A stretch of 64,000 nucleotides of DNA from Aneurinibacillus thermoaerophilus (GCF_900099925.1 NZ_FNDE01000002.1:62001-126000); one strand, 5' to 3'; numbered from the stretch's first letter, positions 25,962 to 35,479 are shown. Translations and numbers: made by a program. The notes: a model not told the origin generated them from the letters alone.

Positions 25962-26094
25962 TCCGACCTCCTTATACATAGCCAGACTAATGATTAGCAC
26001 TTTCACAAATTTCTATTTTAGGTTATGATAATTGTGAACAAAAAAGCAAGCTTTCTGCTTGTTGTGGAAGATTTCACATTTTTTTTAGGAAACA

Positions 26095-26123
26095 TTCACA
26101 AACCCGCTGAAATATTCTATAAT
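26095..26123 (+). promoter_or_regulatory. Sigma-A promoter of the citZ-icd-mdh cluster
   Basis: TTCACA (26095-26100) and perfect TATAAT (26118-26123) are 17 bases apart. The leader to citZ is about 120 bases; nothing else was recognised in it. Confidence 0.7.
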
Positions 26124-26249
26124 TATTCTGAAACTAAAGACGTATCTTCTCTCTTTTTTTATGCCTACAGAGTTTTCCGGGAAAAGAGAGAGGATATTTC
26201 TGAGGGCGTCCGACAGATAAAATTATAGGGATAAAGGAGAGATAATACT

Positions 26250-27359
26250 ATGTCAGCAAAAGGATTAGAAGGAATTGTAGCAGCCCAGTCTTCCATTAGT
26301 TCCATTATTGACGGGGTGCTTACATATGCAGGTATCAATATTGATGAACTTGCCGAAAACGCTTCATTTGAAGAAGTTGTGTACTTATTGTGGCATGGTC
26401 GCCTTCCGAAGGCTAATGAACTTAGCCAGCTGAAAAAAGACTTGGCTGAAAATGCTGCGATTCCTGAAGATGTAATCACGCTGTTAAAAACTATCCCTGA
26501 AGGAAATCATCCGATGGCTGTTCTGCGCACAGCGATTTCCGCTCTGGCTCTGTATGATCCGGAAGCTCAAGATATGTCTCGGGAAGCAAATCTACGCAAA
26601 GCAACTCGCCTGCAGGCGAAAGTAGCAACCGTCGTTGCGGCTTACCACCGTATCCGTCAGGGGAAAGAAGTAGTGGCTCCGCACGCGGAATTTGGCTACG
26701 CGCAAAATTTTCTATACATGCTGAACGGAGAAGAGCCGGATCAAATCGCGATCGATGCGCTTGATACGGCACTTGTCCTGCATGCTGACCATGAGCTGAA
26801 TGCATCCACGTTTGCTGCTCGTGTTACAGTAGCTACTCTGTCTGATATTTATTCCGGAATTACATCTGCAATCGGCGCTTTGAAAGGACCGCTACACGGA
26901 GGAGCGAACGAAGCGGTAATGGCCATGCTTGAAGAAATTAAAGACCCGGGCAATGCGGAAAGCTATATTCGTAATAAACTTGCTAATAAGGAAAAAATCA
27001 TGGGATTTGGTCATCGCGTATACAAAGATGGTGACCCGCGCGCGAAGCATCTGCGTAAAATGTCTGAAAAGCTAACAAAGCTTACAGGTCAGCCGCAGTG
27101 GTATGAGATGTCCGTGAAAATTGATGAATTGGTAACGGCTGAAAAAGGATTAAAGCCGAATGTAGACTTTTATTCCGCATCTGTATATCACAGCTTAGGT
27201 ATTCCGCGTGATCTGTTCACGCCGATTTTCGCGATCAGCCGTATGTCTGGATGGACAGCCCATATCTTAGAGCAATATGAGAACAACCGCCTCATTCGTC
27301 CGCGCGCCGAATATGTTGGACCGGTAAACGCGCATTACGTTCCACTTGAGGAACGCTAA
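26250..27359 (+). CDS. citZ: Citrate synthase
   Basis: A 369-residue TCA-cycle enzyme joining acetyl-CoA and oxaloacetate. Conserved active-site regions are visible: HADHELNASTFAARV and GPLHGGANEAV, MGFGHRVYKDGDPRA, and VDFYSASVYHSLGIP with the catalytic aspartate. The length fits the short Gram-positive dimeric type. AAGGAGAG precedes the ATG. It leads citZ-icd-mdh, the same order as in B. subtilis, behind a strong promoter with a long leader. Confidence 0.97.
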   Translation: MSAKGLEGIVAAQSSISSIIDGVLTYAGINIDELAENASFEEVVYLLWHGRLPKANELSQLKKDLAENAAIPEDVITLLKTIPEGNHPMAVLRTAISALALYDPEAQDMSREANLRKATRLQAKVATVVAAYHRIRQGKEVVAPHAEFGYAQNFLYMLNGEEPDQIAIDALDTALVLHADHELNASTFAARVTVATLSDIYSGITSAIGALKGPLHGGANEAVMAMLEEIKDPGNAESYIRNKLANKEKIMGFGHRVYKDGDPRAKHLRKMSEKLTKLTGQPQWYEMSVKIDELVTAEKGLKPNVDFYSASVYHSLGIPRDLFTPIFAISRMSGWTAHILEQYENNRLIRPRAEYVGPVNAHYVPLEER

Positions 27360-27379
27360 AACATAAATAAAGTTTAGGT

Positions 27380-27416
27380 GAGGGGTTACCGTAAGGCAGG
27401 CCCCTCTCCTGCTTTT
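27380..27416 (+). terminator. Overlapping alternative hairpins in the citZ-icd gap
   Basis: GCAGG (27396-27400) can pair with CCTGC (27408-27412) followed by TTTT, a short terminator-like hairpin. GAGGGG (27380-27385) can pair with CCCCTC (27401-27406), which would disrupt it. This may tune readthrough into icd, or be a simple processing site. Confidence 0.4.
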
Positions 27417-27475
27417 GCCATAATTGTGTTGTAGGGAAACCTCACGCGCTTAATACATATTTAGGAGGGGTAAAG

Positions 27476-28774
27476 GTGTCCATTTTTGAAAAATATGAAA
27501 TGCCTACACACGGAGAGAAAATCACGGTAGACAGCACAGGCAAGTTGAATGTTCCAGACAATCCGATCATTCCTTTTATTGAAGGAGATGGCACGGGTCC
27601 GGACATCTGGAACGCGGCGGTTCGCGTTCTTGACGCAGCAGTAGAGAAAGCATACAAAGGCCAGAAGAAAATTGCGTGGTACGAAGTATACGCGGGGGAA
27701 AAAGCGTTCAACAAATACGGCGAATGGCTTCCAAATGACACATTGAAGGCTATCAACGAATATCTTGTCGCTATCAAAGGCCCGCTGACAACGCCGGTTG
27801 GCGGAGGTATCCGTTCTATTAACGTAGCGCTGCGCCAGGAATTGGACTTATATGCGTGCGTGCGGCCGGTGCAGTATTTCAAAGGCGTACCTTCTCCTGT
27901 AAAACACCCTGAACTGACAAACATGGTTATTTTCCGCGAGAATACGGAAGATATTTACGCTGGTATCGAATGGAGCGCGGACAGCGAAGAAGTGAAAAAA
28001 GTGATCGCGTTTCTGCAAAACGAAATGGGCGTTAAGAAAATCCGCTTCCCGGAAACGTCCGGAATCGGTGTAAAACCTGTTTCCCAAGAAGGGACAAGCC
28101 GCCTTGTGCGCGCCGCTATTCAATATGCGATTGACAACAATCGCAGGAGCGTAACATTGGTGCATAAAGGCAATATCATGAAGTTTACTGAAGGCGCGTT
28201 TAAAAACTGGGGATACGAGGTGGCGGAAAAAGAATTCGGCGACAAAGTATTCACTTGGGCGCAATACGACCGTATTGCCGCAGAATTGGGTAAAGATGCG
28301 GCAAACAAAGCGCAGGAAGAAGCGGAAGAAGCAGGGAAAATTATTGTAAAAGATTCTATCGCTGACGCGTTCCTACAACAAATCTTGACTCGTCCTGCCG
28401 AGTACGATGTGGTAGCTACGTTGAACTTGAACGGTGATTACATTTCAGATGCGTTGGCTGCTCAGGTTGGTGGCATTGGTATTGCGCCGGGCGCAAACAT
28501 TAACTATGTAACCGGTCGTGCAATTTTTGAGGCAACTCATGGCACTGCTCCGAAGTATGCAGGACTTGATAAAGTAAATCCGTCTTCTGTTATTCTATCC
28601 GGTGAAATGATGCTCCGTCATTTGGGCTGGACAGAGGCAGCCGACTTGGTTATCAGCGCGATTGAAAAAACAATCTCTTCCAAGCAAGTAACATACGATT
28701 TCGCTCGTCTCATGGAAGGTGCAACTGAGCTGAAATGCTCTGAATTTGGCGATGCACTAATTAAGAACATGTAA
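27476..28774 (+). CDS. icd: Isocitrate dehydrogenase (NADP+)
   Basis: A 432-residue enzyme oxidising isocitrate to 2-oxoglutarate. [13 protein letters not shown] lies near the N-terminus, and [21 protein letters not shown] holds the substrate-binding serine that is phosphorylated in E. coli. [10 protein letters not shown]-like and GTAPKYAG motifs follow. The start is GTG 27476 behind AGGAGGGG. It is the second gene of the TCA cluster. Confidence 0.97.
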   Translation: MSIFEKYEMPTHGEKITVDSTGKLNVPDNPIIPFIEGDGTGPDIWNAAVRVLDAAVEKAYKGQKKIAWYEVYAGEKAFNKYGEWLPNDTLKAINEYLVAIKGPLTTPVGGGIRSINVALRQELDLYACVRPVQYFKGVPSPVKHPELTNMVIFRENTEDIYAGIEWSADSEEVKKVIAFLQNEMGVKKIRFPETSGIGVKPVSQEGTSRLVRAAIQYAIDNNRRSVTLVHKGNIMKFTEGAFKNWGYEVAEKEFGDKVFTWAQYDRIAAELGKDAANKAQEEAEEAGKIIVKDSIADAFLQQILTRPAEYDVVATLNLNGDYISDALAAQVGGIGIAPGANINYVTGRAIFEATHGTAPKYAGLDKVNPSSVILSGEMMLRHLGWTEAADLVISAIEKTISSKQVTYDFARLMEGATELKCSEFGDALIKNM

Positions 28775-28793
28775 TTTAAAACTTGCTTTTTAT

Positions 28794-28859
28794 GGGGCAA
28801 CGCATACACATCGTGTATATGTTTCCCCTTCCTTATGTGTTCTACATGCTTATGCATGT
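28794..28859 (+). repeat. Two hairpins in the icd-mdh intergenic region
   Basis: The first (28794-28828) has 16-base imperfect arms from GGGG to CCCC with an ATC loop. The second is a perfect ACATGC/GCATGT hairpin with a TTAT loop (28844-28859). Neither has a T-run, so they look like RNA-stability or processing elements that adjust mdh relative to icd. Confidence 0.6.
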
Positions 28860-28900
28860 GAAACATTCTATAAATTGCATTCAATCAGGAGGAGACCGTT

Positions 28901-29845
28901 ATGTCTTTCACTCGTAAGAAAATCGCTGTTATCGGTTCTGGATTCACTGGAGCAACTACCGCATTCATGCTGGCTCAAAAAGAACTCGGAGACGTCGTAC
29001 TTGTTGACATTCCGCAAATGGAAAATCCGACAAAAGGTAAGGCATTGGACATGGCCGAAGCAGGCCCGGTTCAAGGATTTGATGCTCGCATTACAGGTAC
29101 TTCCAACTATGAAGAAATCAAAGATGCTGATCTTGTGATCGTAACGGCAGGTATTGCGCGTAAGCCTGGCATGAGCCGCGATGACCTTGTCAATACAAAC
29201 GCAGGCATTATGAAATCCGTGGGCGAGCAAATTAAGAAATATGCGCCGAACAGCACAATTATTGTATTGTCTAACCCGGTAGATGCGATGACGTACACGA
29301 TTTACAAAACGACTGGTTTTCCGAAAAACCGCGTAATCGGCCAGTCCGGTGTGCTTGATACAGCACGTTTCCGTACATTCGTAGCGATGGAACTGAATAT
29401 CTCCGTTAAAGACGTAACAGGTTTTGTGCTTGGCGGCCATGGCGATACAATGGTGCCGCTTGTACGTTATTCCTATGCTGGTGGTATCCCGCTTGAAACA
29501 TTGATTCCAAAAGATCGCCTGGATGCTATTGTTGATCGTACACGCAATGGCGGCGCGGAAATTGTAAACCTCCTGGGTAATGGTTCCGCTTACTATGCTC
29601 CGGCTGCTTCTCTGGTAGAAATGGCTGAAGCCATCCTGAAAGATCAGAAGCGTATTTTGCCTGCTATCGCTTATTTGGAAGGTGAATATGGCTACAACGA
29701 TCTGTACCTTGGTGTACCGACATTGCTCGGCAAAGACGGTATCGAAAAAGTATACGAACTTGAACTTACTGCAGAAGAAAAAGCGGCGCTCGACAAATCC
29801 GCTGATGCCGTTCGCAACGTCATAGGTGTATTGAAATTTGACTAA
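28901..29845 (+). CDS. mdh: Malate dehydrogenase
   Basis: A 314-residue NAD-dependent, LDH-type malate dehydrogenase. The Rossmann loop is [23 protein letters not shown] carries the substrate-binding arginine and [10 protein letters not shown] the catalytic histidine. GGAGGAG precedes ATG 28901. It ends the TCA cluster at a good terminator. In B. subtilis phoP follows directly, whereas here about 2 kb of other DNA intervenes. Confidence 0.97.
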   Translation: MSFTRKKIAVIGSGFTGATTAFMLAQKELGDVVLVDIPQMENPTKGKALDMAEAGPVQGFDARITGTSNYEEIKDADLVIVTAGIARKPGMSRDDLVNTNAGIMKSVGEQIKKYAPNSTIIVLSNPVDAMTYTIYKTTGFPKNRVIGQSGVLDTARFRTFVAMELNISVKDVTGFVLGGHGDTMVPLVRYSYAGGIPLETLIPKDRLDAIVDRTRNGGAEIVNLLGNGSAYYAPAASLVEMAEAILKDQKRILPAIAYLEGEYGYNDLYLGVPTLLGKDGIEKVYELELTAEEKAALDKSADAVRNVIGVLKFD

Positions 29846-29867
29846 TTTGATCCATGTGATTTTCGAT

Positions 29868-29899
29868 AAGAGTCCGGTGCGTATCCGGGCTCTTTTTTT
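29868..29899 (+). terminator. Terminator after mdh
   Basis: GAGTCCGG and CCGGGCTC (one G-T pair) are followed by seven T residues. Confidence 0.85.
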
Positions 29900-29961
29900 G
29901 AGGCGACGAATAAGAAAAGAGAGCCATCAATAAAAGGTGTAGCTCTCTGATATCCTTGTAG

Positions 29962-30744
29962 CTATTGATTTGTTGCAAGGATTCCCAATTTCGACTCCAA
30001 TAAACGCTTATTGTGAAGTACGCTGTTATCTTCCGGTCTATATTTGCGAGCTTCTTCATTATGTTCGTAAGCTTTTTGATAATCGCCTAAATAATAATGA
30101 CAAATACATAGTTGCAGGTGGGGATACCAGGTATGATAGGCAGGGTAGCTAAAGCTCCATTGATCGGAATCGATCGTTAACCGCGTGGCAAATTCAAACC
30201 AAGCGGCCGCTGTTTTGTAGTCTTTTTTACGGAGAAAATGATATCCGATCCGGCAAATGGCTTCCGCTTTCGGTTTTGCATACTGAAAACTTTTTAATAA
30301 TGAGGTGAGTTCATTTGGAAAATCTCCTAAACTGCGGTAGCAATCCGCCATAAAAATGCAAGCATATATCTTGTCTTCGATCCATCCTTCTTCCAATGCG
30401 AGGTTATTTTGATAACTTTCAATCGCCTTTTCACCGATTGTAATGCCAGGCAAGAGTGTAGCATTATTGCCTATTTTTGCTCCGCGCTTGATCATTGGCC
30501 CTTTATGCGGGTAATTTCCCATTCCCATATACTTATCATTTGATGAGGAACAGCATGGGCCAATGAATACCTCATCTTCGATGATCATGTTTGCCGTAAT
30601 ATAGCTACCCGTTTGAATCGTTACTCTTTTGCCAATCGCAGTAGCTGGTTCAACAATCACGTTGCGTCCGATAATACTGGATTCTTCGACGACTATATCT
30701 TCTCGGATACTGCTTAAATCCCCGATCAGAACATCTTCGTGCAA
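29962..30744 (-). CDS. Chimeric gene: truncated hexapeptide acyltransferase fused to a glycosyltransferase-type TPR tail
   Basis: The 260-residue frame joins two unrelated parts. Residues 1-107 are a left-handed beta-helix acyltransferase of the WbpD/WlbB type (repeated I/V-I/V-G turns, NDKYMG, then GNNATLLPGITIGEKA). The usual continuation after IGE (V-G-A-G-A-V-V) is missing. From residue 108 the sequence becomes TPR-like helices (ADCYRSLGD..., AICRIGYHF, ACICHYYLGDYQKAYEHN-type) as in tails of family 2 glycosyltransferases. The junction is near 30423. Initiation would be at TTG 30744 without a clear ribosome binding site, and a stop lies just upstream next to an IS end. It is probably the product of a deletion between two sugar-modification genes. 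Confidence 0.65.
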   Translation of the reverse strand: MHEDVLIGDLSSIREDIVVEESSIIGRNVIVEPATAIGKRVTIQTGSYITANMIIEDEVFIGPCCSSSNDKYMGMGNYPHKGPMIKRGAKIGNNATLLPGITIGEKAIESYQNNLALEEGWIEDKIYACIFMADCYRSLGDFPNELTSLLKSFQYAKPKAEAICRIGYHFLRKKDYKTAAAWFEFATRLTIDSDQWSFSYPAYHTWYPHLQLCICHYYLGDYQKAYEHNEEARKYRPEDNSVLHNKRLLESKLGILATNQ

Positions 30745-30775
30745 AACAACGCCATAATAGATCTCTTTAGCCCCC

Positions 30776-30910
30776 TAGAGAAGTTGGACACTAAGGGTGT
30801 ATTTTGATTACACTTATAGTGACAGAGGGGGAAGACATCAATGACAAGAAGAAAGTATTCGATTGATTTCAAAAAACAAGTGGTGAAAGAAGCGAAAGAG
30901 AAGAAAAGGG
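30776..30910 (+). mobile_element. Truncated left end of an IS3-type insertion sequence
   Basis: The terminal sequence TAGAGAAGTTGGACACTAAG, with the TGGACACT typical of IS3-group ends, abuts the chimeric acyltransferase gene. It is followed by a leader, GAGGGGG, and the first codons of an OrfA-type transposase. The homology stops near 30910. No right end or OrfB was seen in the following 600 bases, so the element is a remnant. Confidence 0.65.
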
Positions 30911-30987
30911 GACATGCCCTGTGCGAAAAACAGCGGCAGATGGCTTGTTATTCCCTTTTTTCAGGCTATAGGCAGGGCCCATCGTAG
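30841..30987 (+). pseudogene. N-terminal remnant of an IS3-family OrfA transposase
   Basis: The first 22 residues (MTRRKYSIDFKKQVVKEAKE...) match the opening of IS3 OrfA helix-turn-helix proteins. The frame then runs for 26 unrelated residues to TAG at 30985-30987. OrfA is normally about 90-100 residues and needs OrfB, so this fragment cannot transpose. Confidence 0.65.
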
Positions 30988-31200
30988 CCTTTCCTCTCTC
31001 CTTTTCTTACCCTCTTGCTACCATACACATGTCGAAACATTAAGCCAGATGTATATAAATTCCCTGCTAAATGACAGGGATTACCACATAAATGAAATAG
31101 CTAAAAAGCAAGAGACATCGTTTGTCATACGTCAACAATTGCTAAGTAGTCGTCGTATTTCACTCTTTTCACCTCTCACATGGATTTTCTGTTCAACTTA
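30988..31200. other. Intergenic stretch without recognisable genes
   Basis: Between the IS remnant and the phoPR-lipoprotein promoter no convincing coding frame, hairpin or repeat was seen. It is presumably leftover DNA of the insertion/deletion events that separated mdh from phoP. Confidence 0.5.
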
Positions 31201-31229
31201 TTGCAGGATATGATTTTCATATTTATAAA
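31201..31229 (+). promoter_or_regulatory. Candidate sigma-A promoter of the lipoprotein-phoP-phoR operon
   Basis: TTGCAG (31201-31206) and TATAAA (31224-31229) are 17 bases apart. Transcription would begin near 31236. Confidence 0.45.
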
Positions 31230-31240
31230 GTTTATAAAGA

Positions 31241-31462
31241 ATGAAAAAACAGGTGTTTGGAAAAGCCTCTTCAAGTGATTGTGAACTTCAAAAGCGGATT
31301 CAGGATTTGGAGAAAGAGCGCGCCTTGCGTGAAGAACAACTGCGGCTGGCCTGCCATTCGCCTTCTTCCAGGTTTCAGGCAGAAAAAGTGTGCTGCGTTC
31401 AAATGGTTATGCCGGATGAGGAGAAAGCTCTTCTTGCTTCTTATTTTTTCGATAAGGTATGA
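31241..31462 (+). CDS. Doubtful 73-codon frame upstream of the lipoprotein gene
   Basis: The frame MKKQVFGKASSSDCELQK... is charged and helical in its first half and ends 21 bases before the lipoprotein start. No ribosome binding site precedes it and the ATG lies only a few bases after the predicted transcription start, so it would be leaderless. It may simply be 5' untranslated sequence. Confidence 0.25.
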   Translation: MKKQVFGKASSSDCELQKRIQDLEKERALREEQLRLACHSPSSRFQAEKVCCVQMVMPDEEKALLASYFFDKV

Positions 31463-31483
31463 TAACTTTGGAGGGATATAGTT

Positions 31484-31951
31484 ATGCCAAACAAAAGATT
31501 GATTTTGGCTATTTTTGTGGTCGTATTGTTGGTACTTGGTGGGTGTGCAACCAGCCAGGAAGATCTGGCTTATTATCAGAGTCAATTTTTAAAAAAGTCA
31601 GATGCTGCTTTTGAAGCTTTGGACAACTCCGGAAAAGTGCTGGAAGATGTACGGAATGAGGCGTCCAAAGGTATGAAGCGGACAAAAGTCATGAATGCGG
31701 TTGATCAGGGTCGCACAACCCTTCAATCCATGCATGATGACTTGTTTAACTCGCCTGTTCCGAAGGAAATGGAGCTGGCTAAAGAAACGCTATTAAAGGG
31801 AATTAACAAAAAGATAGAAGCGCATAGCGAATTATTTACGTTTTATGATTTGCAGGACAAGCAATTCGAACAAAAAGCGGAGCAGTTGTTAAAAGAGTCA
31901 AATGATTTGATTCAGCAGGCGAAAGCTGAAATCCAAAAATTTAAGAAATAA
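31484..31951 (+). CDS. Putative lipoprotein, helical
   Basis: A 155-residue protein with a signal peptide (MPNKRLILAIFVVVLLVLGG) and a lipobox ending at C21, so it is expected to be lipid-anchored on the outer face of the membrane. The mature part is almost wholly helical, with regular charged heptads ending in QAKAEIQKFKK. TTGGAGGG precedes the ATG. It lies 11 bases before phoP and is probably co-transcribed with phoPR; a role in envelope sensing is conceivable but not shown. The family resembles YkyA-type putative cell-wall-binding lipoproteins. Confidence 0.8.
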   Translation: MPNKRLILAIFVVVLLVLGGCATSQEDLAYYQSQFLKKSDAAFEALDNSGKVLEDVRNEASKGMKRTKVMNAVDQGRTTLQSMHDDLFNSPVPKEMELAKETLLKGINKKIEAHSELFTFYDLQDKQFEQKAEQLLKESNDLIQQAKAEIQKFKK

Positions 31952-31962
31952 GGGTGCTAAGA

Positions 31963-32661
31963 GTGAAGAAAATACTTGTAGTAGATGATGAACAATCAAT
32001 TGTAACATTGTTAGAATTTAACCTTCAAAAAGCAGGTTTTGCAGTAATAAAAGCCGGAGACGGTCCGACAGCGGTAAAAATGGCGGAAGCAGAAAATCCT
32101 GACTTAATTATTCTCGATATTATGCTGCCGGGGATGGATGGCATGGAAGTGTGTAAAACGCTAAGGATGGAAAAAATGAATACGCCGATTTTGATGTTGA
32201 CTGCCAAAGATGAAGAATTTGATAAAATTCTTGGTCTTGAACTCGGCGCGGATGATTATATGACCAAGCCATTCAGCCCGCGCGAAGTCGTTGCGCGCGT
32301 AAAAGCGATTTTACGTCGCAGTGGACATCAGGAGCAGGAAAGCGGGGCAGGGCAGCAAGAGCAAACGATTACGATTGGAAAGCTGGTGATTTATCCAGAG
32401 AAGTACGAAGTTTTCTTTGACGGCAAACGTCTGGAGTTAACACCGAAAGAATTTGAGCTCTTGCAGTATATGGCCAGTCATCCGGGGCGTGTTATGACGA
32501 GGGATCAATTATTGAACGCCGTTTGGAATTATGACTTTGTTGGCGATTCGCGGATTGTTGATGTGCACATCAGCCATCTGCGGGAAAAAATTGAAGAAGA
32601 TACAAGACAGCCGAAATATATCAAAACGGTGCGCGGCCTTGGTTATAAACTAGAGGGATAG
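31963..32661 (+). CDS. phoP: Response regulator PhoP, OmpR family
   Basis: A 232-residue two-component regulator. The receiver domain (1-120) has the acidic pair VVDDE, phospho-acceptor D52 in LILDIMLPG, and the conserved lysine in MTKPFSP. A C-terminal winged helix (about 135-232) carries the OmpR-type LTPKEFELLQYMASHPGRVMTR and VRGLGYKL signatures. GTG 31963 follows AAGGGTG with six-base spacing. With PhoR it governs the phosphate-starvation response. It precedes phoR by one base. Confidence 0.93.
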   Translation: MKKILVVDDEQSIVTLLEFNLQKAGFAVIKAGDGPTAVKMAEAENPDLIILDIMLPGMDGMEVCKTLRMEKMNTPILMLTAKDEEFDKILGLELGADDYMTKPFSPREVVARVKAILRRSGHQEQESGAGQQEQTITIGKLVIYPEKYEVFFDGKRLELTPKEFELLQYMASHPGRVMTRDQLLNAVWNYDFVGDSRIVDVHISHLREKIEEDTRQPKYIKTVRGLGYKLEG

Positions 32662-32662
32662 C

Positions 32663-34447
32663 ATGCAGAAATTCCGAATTCGCCTTAACTTTGTTTTTCT
32701 TATAATTATTGGTGCTCTTTTGCTTATCCTTGGCATTTATTTTGCGAAAATGTTGCAGTCTCTGTACATTGACGTGTTGGAAGAACGTCTTGCGACAGAA
32801 GCGCGTATTATCGCTGATGATGTGCAGTATGCTGGTTTGATGACCAGAACTGATCTCTTGCAACAACGCATGAAGCGGTTTGCTGATGATATTGGAGCAC
32901 GCATTACAGTGCTTGATCGGCAGGGAGATGTATTGGCTGATACGGAGCATGATCCGGCAACGCTGCCGAACCATGCCAATCGGCCAGAAGTTCGCAAAGC
33001 GCTGGAAACAGGTGTGGGACAGGCTGTAAGGTATAGCGCGACGCTTCATTATGATATGATGTATGTCGCTGTGCCGCTGAAACAAGGGCAGGATATTAAA
33101 GGAATTGTACGCGCGTCTATTAAAGTGACACGTGTACAGGAAACCGTGAAAAAACTGTGGATGAGTCTCGGCGGTGTGCTTGTGTTCACGCTTTTGCTGT
33201 TTGGTTTCATCAGCACGCGCATTACGAAAAGCATTACCCAACCGATTGAAGAAATCACCCGGGTGGCTCGATGTATTACGCGCAAGGAGTTTAAAAACCG
33301 TATTCGCACGAACGCCAAAGGGGAGATTGGGCAGCTGGCCCAGGCGATTAATTTCATGGCGGTCAGCCTTGAGCAACAGATGTCAGCTATTCGGGAGAAT
33401 GAGAAACGGCTGGAGAGTATTCTGAACAATATGTTCAGCGGAATGATGTTGATTAGTGATACGCGCCGCATTGCGATGATGAACACGGCTGCGGAGCAAT
33501 TGCTGGGCTATAACGCGAAAGATTTTCTTGGCCATATCCATACCGAAGTCGGTAAGAATTCAGGCTTAAGCCAACTGATTGACCGTTGCCTGGAAACCGG
33601 AGAGAAAATACGTGAAGAAATTCATGTTTACTATCCTGAGGAGCATATTATTGACGTCAATCTGGGAGCGTATACGAATGAAGAAGGCGAAATCAAGGGA
33701 GTGATTGTGCTTCTGCACGATATTACCGCAATCCGCCGTTTGGAAAAAATGCGGAGCGAATTCGTTGCCAATGTCTCTCACGAATTAAAAACGCCGATTA
33801 CTTCCATTAAGGGATTCACTGAAACGCTTTTGGATGGTGCGTTGGAAGATCCGGATATCAGCCGCTCTTTTCTTACGATTATTAATGAGGAAAGCGATCG
33901 TCTTAATCGCCTGATTACCGATATTCTTGATTTATCGAAAATCGAACAGAAAAAAATGCTATTGAAAATAGAAGAACTTAACTTTAGTAAGTTAATTAAA
34001 GAAACCGTACGAATTGTGCGGGAAGAAGCACGTGCCAAAAACATCGCCATTTATCTTCCTACGGAAGAAAACATTACACTGGAAGCGGATCGTGACCGCC
34101 TCCAGCAAATTGTTCTGAATTTGGTAAGCAATGCCATTACCTATACACCTGAAAACGGGGAGGTAACCATTACATTGTGTGAGCGTGAAGACAAAAGCGT
34201 GGAAATGATCGTTGCTGATACCGGGATCGGCATTCCGCCCGAACATCTCCCGCGCATTTTCGAGCGTTTTTACCGTGTGGACAAAGCACGCTCACGCGAA
34301 TCCGGAGGCACCGGACTTGGACTTGCCATTGTTAAACATCTGGTAGAATCGCATCATGGCACGATTCATGTGGAAAGCCAAGAAGGGAAAGGGACGACAT
34401 TTACAGTTATTCTTCCAAAATATCAGCCGCCAAAATTTTTAGGCTAG
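32663..34447 (+). CDS. phoR: Phosphate regulon sensor histidine kinase PhoR
   Basis: A 594-residue membrane kinase. Order: TM1 (about 10-30), an extracytoplasmic region (31-163), TM2 (about 165-186), HAMP (187-240), PAS (245-358), HisKA with phospho-acceptor H373 in NVSHELKTP, and HATPase with NAITYTPENG, DTGIGIP and GGTGLGLAIVK. It is expected to autophosphorylate and pass phosphate to PhoP. The start is ATG 32663 behind AGAGGGA. Its stop overlaps the end of the convergent EamA gene by four bases. Confidence 0.94.
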   Translation: MQKFRIRLNFVFLIIIGALLLILGIYFAKMLQSLYIDVLEERLATEARIIADDVQYAGLMTRTDLLQQRMKRFADDIGARITVLDRQGDVLADTEHDPATLPNHANRPEVRKALETGVGQAVRYSATLHYDMMYVAVPLKQGQDIKGIVRASIKVTRVQETVKKLWMSLGGVLVFTLLLFGFISTRITKSITQPIEEITRVARCITRKEFKNRIRTNAKGEIGQLAQAINFMAVSLEQQMSAIRENEKRLESILNNMFSGMMLISDTRRIAMMNTAAEQLLGYNAKDFLGHIHTEVGKNSGLSQLIDRCLETGEKIREEIHVYYPEEHIIDVNLGAYTNEEGEIKGVIVLLHDITAIRRLEKMRSEFVANVSHELKTPITSIKGFTETLLDGALEDPDISRSFLTIINEESDRLNRLITDILDLSKIEQKKMLLKIEELNFSKLIKETVRIVREEARAKNIAIYLPTEENITLEADRDRLQQIVLNLVSNAITYTPENGEVTITLCEREDKSVEMIVADTGIGIPPEHLPRIFERFYRVDKARSRESGGTGLGLAIVKHLVESHHGTIHVESQEGKGTTFTVILPKYQPPKFLG

Positions 34448-35328
34448 CGGGCTGTGGGCTGATTGTAACGCATAAACAAATAGATGCCACTAATAATCAC
34501 AGCTGTTCCGATAAGTTGGGCGGCTGTTATTTTTTCGCCAAGAATAAAATAAGCGAGAATAGCGGCCCCGATCGGTTCCCCGAGAATAGCTACGGAGATG
34601 GTATTTACGCTTAACCACTTAATCGCCCAATTAAAAACCGTATGTCCAAGCAAAGTCGGAAAAACGGCAAGCCCGATAAAAACAAGCCAATCTTTTCCTG
34701 GATAAGGATACAAAGCGAAGCCGAGTGATAAATCGTATGCCAGTAATACAGAAGTGCTAATTGTATATACGACAAACGTATACATCATAAGGGAGAGGCG
34801 TTTACGAACGCTTTGTCCGAATAGCCAGTATCCCGTGACAGTTGCCGCGCCGAGAAGAGCGAGAATGTCACCGAGCAGCGCCGTGCCGCCGATGCGGAAA
34901 TCGCTCCAGCCGATATATACGCTTCCGGCTACAGCCAGCAGACAGCCGATTATTCCCTCTAAGGAGACGCGTTCTTTAAAAAAGAAATAAGCCCCTACAA
35001 ATGAAAACAGCGGCTGTAGGGTCACAAGCACGACCGAACTGGCCACTGACGTGTAGTTTAGCGATTCAAACCAGAGAATAAAGTGAAGCGCAAGAAATAC
35101 CCCAGCTATCGCAGAGAAAACCCAATCGCGGGCGCATATGTTCTTTATTTCATGGGCATGCTTCCATAACACGAATGGAAGCATAAAAAGCACGGTAAAT
35201 AACAGCCTATATGTGGCGATAACGCCCGCAGGCGCATCCGTAAGTTTTACGAAGATGGCGGAAGTGGAAACCGCGATGGTTGCGATGACAAGAGCTAGAT
35301 AAGGTGAAAAAATCGGTTGTTTGTTCAT
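34444..35328 (-). CDS. EamA family (DMT superfamily) transporter
   Basis: A 294-residue protein with ten predicted membrane helices in two EamA repeats (about 10-140 and 150-288), including SVASSVVLVTLQPLF in the first repeat and SVAILGEPIGAAILAYFILGE in the second, the conserved DMT motif near TM9. Substrates of the family vary (amino acids, metabolites), and none can be assigned here. ATG 35328 is used. It is convergent with phoR, with a four-base overlap and no separate terminator. Confidence 0.88.
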   Translation of the reverse strand: MNKQPIFSPYLALVIATIAVSTSAIFVKLTDAPAGVIATYRLLFTVLFMLPFVLWKHAHEIKNICARDWVFSAIAGVFLALHFILWFESLNYTSVASSVVLVTLQPLFSFVGAYFFFKERVSLEGIIGCLLAVAGSVYIGWSDFRIGGTALLGDILALLGAATVTGYWLFGQSVRKRLSLMMYTFVVYTISTSVLLAYDLSLGFALYPYPGKDWLVFIGLAVFPTLLGHTVFNWAIKWLSVNTISVAILGEPIGAAILAYFILGEKITAAQLIGTAVIISGIYLFMRYNQPTAR

Positions 35329-35479
35329 AGCATCTCCTATTTATACATATTATGAATTTATTATAGATTCCTTATTTATGGTAAAGAAAATGATTATTTT
35401 TGACAATATTGAAAAAAGAAACTTTGAGGCTAGGCGAACCGTATTACATAATGAGAAAAAGATACGAGGAGGAAGCAGC

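Noticed and set aside
26025-26228. 67-codon frame in the citZ leader
   Set aside because: It contains the citZ promoter and has no ribosome binding site.
34444-34447. Regulatory meaning of the phoR/eamA convergent overlap
   Set aside because: A four-base overlap of stop regions is common in compact genomes and gives no specific signal.
35321-35479. Longer N-terminus for the SPFH protein
   Set aside because: It would overlap the eamA start and adds 53 residues not typical of the family; GTG 35480 has AGGAGG.
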